From Oxalobacteraceae bacterium UBA5157 (GTDB lineage: Bacteria > Pseudomonadota > Gammaproteobacteria > Burkholderiales > Burkholderiaceae_D): a stretch of 10,314 bases of DNA. The notes beneath the pieces are model-generated. The model saw only the letters and a list, made by a program, of their open reading frames with translations, did no database searches and was not told the origin of the DNA. Positions within the stretch are counted from its first letter, which is position 1. Each line of letters starts with the position of its first letter. This document shows positions 5,554-10,314 of this stretch, one piece after another. The stretch is taken from positions 1 through 10,314 of the forward strand of contig DHXL01000279.1 in the NCBI GenBank assembly GCA_002415335.1, read 5' to 3'. The translations under genes were made by a program, and so were the position numbers.

Positions 5554-8454
5554 ATGAAAACTGTCGACCTGTTGGAAAATCAGCTCGCCGTTGCGCCCGC
5601 GAGCAAGAGAAAATTTGTCTCCGAGGCAAAATCCAGTGATCAGGATGCGCCCCTGAAAGAAGACATCCGTCTGCTGGGCCGTCTGCTCGGCGACGTCTTG
5701 CGCGATCAGGAAGGCGAGCAGGTTTTCGATGTAATCGAAACGATCCGGCAGACCGCGGTGCGGTTCCGGCGCGAGTCGAATGCGCAGGCCGGCACCGAGC
5801 TCAACAAGCTGCTGAAGAAATTGACGCGGATACAAACCATCTCAGTCGTACGCGCATTTTCGTATTTTTCACATCTATCCAATATAGCGGAAGACCAGCA
5901 TCATAACCGGCTACGCCGGGCGGCTTCCCTTGCGGGCGGAGCAGCGCAACCGGGCAGCATCGCCTATGCATTGGCGCAACTCGATGCGGCCGGCATCGCA
6001 GGCGGCGCGATTCGGAGTTTTCTCAAGAGTGCGTTGATCTCGCCGGTGCTGACCGCGCATCCGACCGAAGTTCAGCGCAAGAGTACCCTGGACGCGGAAC
6101 ATGACATCGCACGTTTGCTGGCGCAGCGCGACTTGCCGCTGACGCCGAAAGAATCCAGGCGCAATACTGAACTGCTGCATTCCCGCATCGCGAGCTTGTG
6201 GCAGACCCGGTTGTTGCGTTCGTCCAAACTCGCGGTTGAGGATGAAATCGACAATGCGCTATCGTATTACCAGCAAACCTTCCTGCGTGAATTACCGGCG
6301 CTCTATGACGATATCGAAGAGGAAATCACTACGCGATTTCCGGAAAAACTGAAACAGCGGGCAGCGCATGCCGAACTGCCGGCGTTCGTGCAGATGTCGA
6401 GTTGGATAGGCGGCGACCGTGACGGCAATCCGAACGTCAACGCGACAACGATGCGGCATGCCCTGGCGCGCCAATCGACCACGATCCTCGAATTCTACCT
6501 GGAAGAGGTGCACGCGCTCGGCGCGGAATTGTCGGTATCGAGCCTGCTGGTCAAGGTCAGTCCGGAAGTGCAGGCATTGGCCGACCTGTCGCCCGACCGG
6601 TCGCTCCATCGTGTGGAGGAGCCTTACCGGCGTGCGCTGATCGGCATCTATGCACGCCTGGCGGGGACCACCCGCGGCTCAGGCGGCGGCACCGTCCTGC
6701 GCAAGGAGGTCGGCCCCGCGCCACCTTATGCGAGTGCACTCGAATTCAGCAATGACCTGCAGATACTGGTGAACTCGCTCAAGGCGCATCACGGCACGGC
6801 GCTGATAAAGCCGCGCCTGGCGATGCTCAAACGCGCGTCGGAGATTTTTGGCTTCCATCTCGCCTCGCTCGACATGCGTCAAAGTTCCGAGGTGCACGAG
6901 CGGGTGCTGACCGAACTCTTTGCCCGCGCCAGGGTGGCGCCGCGCTACGGCGATTTGTCGGAGCGCGAGAAGGTCGAATTGCTGCTCGGCGAACTGGGCA
7001 AGCCGCGCCTGCTGTATTCGCCGTATCTCAGCTACTCGGAAGAGACCAATTCCGAACTCGCGATCCTGCATGCCGCACGCGAAATCCGCCGCTGCTACGG
7101 CGAAGGGGCAATCCGCAACTATATTGTTTCGCATACCGAGAGTGTGTCCGATTTGCTTGAAGTGCTGCTGTTGCAACGAGAAACCGGCCTGTTGCGCATC
7201 CATTGGAATGACGAGACCGAACAGTCATCGGATGCGGAAATGGACTTGATGGTGGTGCCGTTATTCGAGACCATTCCGGATCTGCGCTGTGCCGCCGGTA
7301 TCATGGAAAGTCTGATGGCAATCCCGCAGGCGCGTCGCCTGATCGGCAAGCAAGGCTACCTGCAGGAAGTCATGCTGGGCTACTCGGACTCCAACAAGGA
7401 TGGTGGTTTTCTCACGTCGAACTGGGAATTGTATAGGGCAGAGACCAGTCTGGTCGACGTGTTCGACCGAGCAGGCGTCAGGCTGCGCCTGTTTCATGGG
7501 CGCGGCGGCACCGTCGGGCGTGGCGGCGGGCCCAGCTATGAAGCGATCCTGGCGCAACCACCCGGCACCGTCAACGGCCAGATCCGATTGACCGAACAAG
7601 GCGAGATGATCGCGTCGAAATTCTCCAACCCGGAAATCGGCCGGCGCAATCTGGAACTGCTGGTCGCCGCTACGCTGGAAGCCAGCCTGCTCCCGCAAGC
7701 CAGCGGTGATCATCACGCGAAGAAACTGGCGGCGTTTGAAAAGGTGATGGAAGAACTATCCGGACGTGCATACAGCGCATACCGTAATCTGGTCTACGAA
7801 ACGCCGGACTTCACCGATTACTTTTTTTCGGCGACGCCGATTGCGGAAATCGCCGAACTGAATATCGGCTCGCGTCCTGCTTCCCGCAAATCGACACAGC
7901 GCATCGAAGACCTGCGCGCGATCCCCTGGGGTTTTTCCTGGGGTCAGTGCCGCCTGTTGCTGCCGGGATGGTATGGCTTTGGCAGCGCAGTGTCGTCGTG
8001 GCTGGAAGAGGGCAACGCAAAGGAGAAAAAAGAAAAGATCGCGACTTTGCGCGCGATGTGCGTGGAATGGCCATTCTTTGCGACGCTGATTTCAAACATG
8101 GAAATGGTGCTGGTCAAGACCGATCTCGCAGTCGCCTCGCGCTACGCGGAACTGGTTGCCAACAAACCGCTGCGCCGGCGCATTTTCCAGCGTATTGCGC
8201 ACGAACATGAAATCACGCTGGAATGCCTGGCGCTGGTCACTGGCGCCAAACAGCCTTTGGCCAACAACCCGCGACTCGCGCGCGCGATAAAAAGCCGCTT
8301 TGCCTATCTCGATCCGCTTAATCATTTGCAGGTCGAATTGCTGAAGCGGCATAGGCTGACGGTGACCGACGGACGCGAGATCGACGTGCGCGTGCATCGA
8401 GCAATCCATCTGTCGATCAACGGGATTGCGGCCGGTTTGCGCAATACCGGATAG
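5554..8454 (+). CDS. ppc: Phosphoenolpyruvate carboxylase
   Basis: This 966-residue cytoplasmic enzyme carboxylates PEP with bicarbonate to oxaloacetate and phosphate, refilling the TCA cycle. It is full length and somewhat longer than the E. coli enzyme (883 residues), partly through an N-terminal lead of about 33 residues. Signatures: LTAHPTEVQRKS with catalytic H169; SSWIGGDRDGNPNV; GFHLASLDMRQSSEVHERV; LGYSDSNKDGG with K615; LFHGRGGTVGRGGGP with H648, R650 and R656; LTEQGEMIASKFSNP; and the family C-terminal ending GIAAGLRNTG. All main catalytic motifs are intact, so it should be active. It starts 3 nt after the fdhD stop with no well-placed Shine-Dalgarno sequence. The nearest purine run, GGAGG at 5526-5530, is 23 nt upstream, which suggests reinitiation or coupling to fdhD translation. 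No other in-frame start fits better. Confidence 0.97.
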   Translation: MKTVDLLENQLAVAPASKRKFVSEAKSSDQDAPLKEDIRLLGRLLGDVLRDQEGEQVFDVIETIRQTAVRFRRESNAQAGTELNKLLKKLTRIQTISVVRAFSYFSHLSNIAEDQHHNRLRRAASLAGGAAQPGSIAYALAQLDAAGIAGGAIRSFLKSALISPVLTAHPTEVQRKSTLDAEHDIARLLAQRDLPLTPKESRRNTELLHSRIASLWQTRLLRSSKLAVEDEIDNALSYYQQTFLRELPALYDDIEEEITTRFPEKLKQRAAHAELPAFVQMSSWIGGDRDGNPNVNATTMRHALARQSTTILEFYLEEVHALGAELSVSSLLVKVSPEVQALADLSPDRSLHRVEEPYRRALIGIYARLAGTTRGSGGGTVLRKEVGPAPPYASALEFSNDLQILVNSLKAHHGTALIKPRLAMLKRASEIFGFHLASLDMRQSSEVHERVLTELFARARVAPRYGDLSEREKVELLLGELGKPRLLYSPYLSYSEETNSELAILHAAREIRRCYGEGAIRNYIVSHTESVSDLLEVLLLQRETGLLRIHWNDETEQSSDAEMDLMVVPLFETIPDLRCAAGIMESLMAIPQARRLIGKQGYLQEVMLGYSDSNKDGGFLTSNWELYRAETSLVDVFDRAGVRLRLFHGRGGTVGRGGGPSYEAILAQPPGTVNGQIRLTEQGEMIASKFSNPEIGRRNLELLVAATLEASLLPQASGDHHAKKLAAFEKVMEELSGRAYSAYRNLVYETPDFTDYFFSATPIAEIAELNIGSRPASRKSTQRIEDLRAIPWGFSWGQCRLLLPGWYGFGSAVSSWLEEGNAKEKKEKIATLRAMCVEWPFFATLISNMEMVLVKTDLAVASRYAELVANKPLRRRIFQRIAHEHEITLECLALVTGAKQPLANNPRLARAIKSRFAYLDPLNHLQVELLKRHRLTVTDGREIDVRVHRAIHLSINGIAAGLRNTG

Positions 8455-8461
8455 TTTTTTT
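8432..8461 (+). terminator. Possible weak intrinsic terminator overlapping the ppc stop codon
   Basis: CCGGT (8432-8436) pairs with ACCGG (8446-8450), and the palindrome TTGCGCAA lies inside the loop and can extend the stem past one bulged T. After ATAG, which holds the ppc stop, a run of seven T follows (8455-8461). The stem is short and sits 4 nt from the T-run, so termination would be partial at best. A GGAG ribosome site for the next small ORF follows immediately, so read-through is also plausible. Confidence 0.4.
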
Positions 8462-8470
8462 GGAGCCGCT

Positions 8471-8599
8471 ATGGAGCACGACAAAACGCCCGCCAGGCAG
8501 GACTCGCCGGTACCGCCCGGGCTCAGCGCCGCAGAGTGGCACGTGCGCGTCGACTTGGCCGCATGTTATCGGCTGCGCGTTCTGAGTGCCAAGTCATGA
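8471..8599 (+). pseudogene. Truncated N-terminal remnant of a class II aldolase/adducin-family protein
   Basis: A 42-codon ORF has a good ribosome site (GGAG, 8462-8465). Residues 19-35, SAAEWHVRVDLAACYRL, closely match the conserved start of class II aldolase/adducin-family proteins, where it is normally followed by a segment like VAHYGMTDLIYNHISARVPG. Here similarity stops after L35 (about position 8575) and the frame ends seven codons later. The remaining ~200 residues of the domain, including its metal-binding histidines, are absent. No aldolase sequence resumes in any frame downstream, because the deacetylase-family gene occupies that stretch. A deletion therefore probably joined an aldolase start to the next gene. 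Its stop overlaps the next start as ATGA (8596-8599), so it may now serve as a leader peptide. The family match is from memory; a chance or genuine small protein is the alternative. Confidence 0.55.
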
Positions 8600-9537
8600 C
8601 GACCCTTGTGTACTCGCACGCGGCTTGCCTGGAACATCACCCCGGCCCAAGCCATCCGGAATCGCCGGAACGTTTGATTGCAGTGTTGCGCGCGCTACGA
8701 GCACCCGAATTCGCGGCCCTGCAATGGCGCGATGCGCCGCTAGGCACGCGCGAGCAGCTGGAATTGATTCACGATCCGGCATTCATCGACGAGGTCGCGG
8801 ACCTCGCGCCGCAGCGCGGCTACGTGCCGCTGGACGGCGGCGACACCGTCATGTCGCCGGGCTCATGGGAAGCAGTGATGCGCTGTGTCGGCGCGGCGTG
8901 CGCCGGGGTGGATGCGGTGATGGATACGGCAGCCGATGCGGAGATACGCAAGGTCTTTTGCGCGACGCGTCCCTGTGGCCATCATGCGGAGCCGGCCAGG
9001 GCGATGGGTTTCTGTATCTTCAATCAAGCCGCGATTGCCGCAGCCTATGCTTGCGACGCGTACGAACTGGAACGCGTGGCGCTGGTCGACTTCGATGTGC
9101 ATCATGGAAACGGCACGCAGGCGGCGTTCTACAATCGGCCCGAACTGTTTTACGCGTCCAGCCACCAGTCGCCTTTTTATCCGGGCACCGGCGCCCAATC
9201 GGAGACGGGCGTAGATCACAATATCGTCAACGTGCCGTTGCCGCGCGGCTGCGATTCGGCGCAGTTCCGGTCCCGGATCGAAACTGAAATGCTGCCGGCA
9301 ATACGCCGCTTCAATCCCCAACTCATGATCATCTCGGCCGGCTTCGACGCGCACCGCCTGGACCCGCTGGCCGGATTGAATCTCGAGGACGAGGATTTTC
9401 ACTGGATTACCGCGGAGTTGATGCGCATAGCCGATGCGTCGTGCGAGGGGCGCATCGTTTCCATTCTAGAGGGCGGCTATAGCATGGACGGGTTGGCGAG
9501 CGGGACGGCCGCGCATCTGCGGGCGTTGATGGGTTAA
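8596..9537 (+). CDS. Histone deacetylase-family (class II HDAC / AcuC / acetylpolyamine amidohydrolase-like) zinc hydrolase
   Basis: This is a 313-residue cytoplasmic zinc deacetylase of the arginase/deacetylase fold. Visible elements: the N-terminal HPGPSHPESPERL segment; the catalytic dihistidine H129-H130 in TRPCGHHAEPARAMGF; DFDVHHGNGTQ with zinc ligands D167 and H169; GFDAH with the third ligand D251; and EGGY with the transition-state Tyr Y295. All catalytic residues are present. C127 stands where many relatives have Pro (RPPGHH). Substrates of bacterial members include acetyl-lysine proteins, acetylpolyamines and other acetamides; the sequence does not show which applies. I chose ATG 8596 because it starts the conserved MTTLVYSHAACLEHHPGPSH segment. 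A GTG at 8536 would add 20 unconserved residues that overlap the aldolase remnant. There is no strong own ribosome site, so ATGA coupling to the preceding mini-ORF is likely. Confidence 0.9.
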   Translation: MTTLVYSHAACLEHHPGPSHPESPERLIAVLRALRAPEFAALQWRDAPLGTREQLELIHDPAFIDEVADLAPQRGYVPLDGGDTVMSPGSWEAVMRCVGAACAGVDAVMDTAADAEIRKVFCATRPCGHHAEPARAMGFCIFNQAAIAAAYACDAYELERVALVDFDVHHGNGTQAAFYNRPELFYASSHQSPFYPGTGAQSETGVDHNIVNVPLPRGCDSAQFRSRIETEMLPAIRRFNPQLMIISAGFDAHRLDPLAGLNLEDEDFHWITAELMRIADASCEGRIVSILEGGYSMDGLASGTAAHLRALMG

Positions 9538-9663
9538 GTCGTGCAGCCGGATCGTGTCGCGGAAGTGATCGTCCTCAGTGCGTTTCGACGAATGCATTGC
9601 GGAGCGGCGTGGTCAATTTCGGAGCATGTCGCGTCACGTATACAAAAATTGAGAGATGTCTAA

Positions 9664-10314
9664 ATGAAATGCGCATTGGTGGGATCCCGGTTCTTCGCCG
9701 CCTCGGTATTCGAGGCGCTGCGCCAGGAAGAAGGGATCGAGTTCACCAGCATCGTCGCTCCCGCCGCGGACGATCGGCTGGCGTTGGCCGCGCGAGCGGC
9801 CGGCATCGCGCTGCATGTGCTCGACAACCCCAGGATCGTGCCGGGAGACGCGGTTGCCGAGGGCACCGATCTCATCATCGCCGCGCACACGCATGCGCGA
9901 GTGAGCGACGAGGCGCTCGCGCGTTCGCGCCTGGGCGGCATTGGTTATCACCCGTCGCTGTTGCCCAGGCATCGTGGCATTGCTGCCGTCGAATGGACGA
10001 TTCTCGAAGGCGACCCGATCGCCGGCGGCTCGGTATATCACTTGGCCGACGGGTGGGACGCGGGCGCGATCGCCGCTCAGGACTGGTGTTTTGTCGAGAA
10101 GGGCGAGACGGCGCGCGCATTGTGGGAGCGCGCCCTTGCGCCGATGGGTCTTGCCCTTTTGAGCAAGGTTGTCCAGTACGCCCGGTTGCAAGGTCACCTC
10201 CCGGCCTACCCGCAGGATCCGCGCTTCGCTACCAGGGCTCCCATGATTCGCAGGTCTGTCGTGTTGACCGAGGAGGTCTCTTCAACGACCACATCGCTCG
10301 TCGTCTCGATCGTG
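9664..10314 (+). CDS. Formyltransferase-fold protein, 10-formyl-THF hydrolase/transformylase-like (3' end beyond window)
   Basis: The frame is open for 217 codons from ATG 9664 to the edge, with no stop. It starts with a Rossmann-like MKCALVGSRFFAASVFEAL. The core YHPSLLPRHRGIAAVEW (95-111) and GGSVYHLADGWDAGAI (124-139) are formyl_trans_N family signatures. The conserved His (H96) and Asp (D132) are present at the family's 36-residue spacing. The usual catalytic Asn two residues before the His (N-x-H in PurN, Fmt and ArnA) is Gly here (I93-G94-Y95-H96). The hydrolase domain of ALDH1L1 also lacks that Asn and shares IIYHPSLLPRHRG. A folate-dependent formyl hydrolase or transferase is therefore likely; the acceptor is unknown. 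The ribosome site is GAGAGA (9651-9656). The last ~25 residues (Ser/Thr/Val-rich) do not resemble the domain core. Family confident, reaction not. Confidence 0.8.
   Translation, partial: MKCALVGSRFFAASVFEALRQEEGIEFTSIVAPAADDRLALAARAAGIALHVLDNPRIVPGDAVAEGTDLIIAAHTHARVSDEALARSRLGGIGYHPSLLPRHRGIAAVEWTILEGDPIAGGSVYHLADGWDAGAIAAQDWCFVEKGETARALWERALAPMGLALLSKVVQYARLQGHLPAYPQDPRFATRAPMIRRSVVLTEEVSSTTTSLVVSIV

Noticed and set aside
8536..8595. GTG start extending the deacetylase by 20 residues
   Set aside because: The extension is unconserved, overlaps the aldolase remnant, and the family's conserved N-terminus begins at ATG 8596.
9617..9644. Promoter for the formyltransferase-like gene (TATACA at 9639-9644)
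   Set aside because: The -10 is 4/6, but the -35 region (TTTCGG) is very poor and the leader would be only about 13 nt. Possible but not supported.
9592..9663. A 23-codon ORF ending in TAA directly before ATG 9664
   Set aside because: There is no ribosome site, no recognisable sequence and no extension upstream. Most likely chance.
10271..10277. AGGAGGT, a strong Shine-Dalgarno-like string near the right edge
   Set aside because: No start codon follows at a usable distance, and it lies inside the open formyltransferase-like frame.

Overview
The window comes from a GC-rich proteobacterium, most likely a betaproteobacterium of the Burkholderiales (Oxalobacteraceae-like). I infer this from protein style and gene types; no rRNA or other marker is present to confirm it. 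All credible genes lie on the + strand and are tightly packed. I see no phage, transposase, CRISPR array, tRNA or rRNA.

Layout: positions 1-151 are a non-coding leader. It carries a LysR-type-box-like inverted repeat (23-35) and a GGTTGGG/CCCAACC palindrome that resembles a dispersed intergenic repeat (60-90). Next comes a NAD+-dependent molybdenum/tungsten formate dehydrogenase block: a fused NuoE+NuoF-like diaphorase subunit (152-1849), the large catalytic subunit (1859-4687), and an FdhD/FdsC-type cofactor sulfuration factor (4705-5550). Only 3 nt later a full-length phosphoenolpyruvate carboxylase starts (5554-8454). It ends in a weak hairpin plus T7 run.

Downstream, a 42-codon ORF (8471-8599) looks like the amputated N-terminus of a class II aldolase/adducin-family protein. 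It overlaps, by ATGA, the start of a class II histone-deacetylase-family (acetoin-utilisation/acetylpolyamine amidohydrolase-like) hydrolase (8596-9537). After a 126-nt gap, a formyltransferase-fold protein begins at 9664 and runs off the right edge. Its active-site loop resembles 10-formyltetrahydrofolate hydrolase domains more than ordinary transformylases.

How the genes may work together: the dehydrogenase oxidises formate to CO2 with reduction of NAD+, and FdhD activates its cofactor. PEP carboxylase fixes bicarbonate into oxaloacetate. If the last gene is a formyl-folate hydrolase, it would release formate that the dehydrogenase could oxidise. The formate dehydrogenase block is well supported. 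A functional link with ppc and the formyltransferase-like gene is inference from proximity only. The core genes are known families; the unusual points are the subunit fusion, the altered FdhD cysteine motif, the fdhD-ppc junction, the aldolase remnant and the atypical formyltransferase active site.
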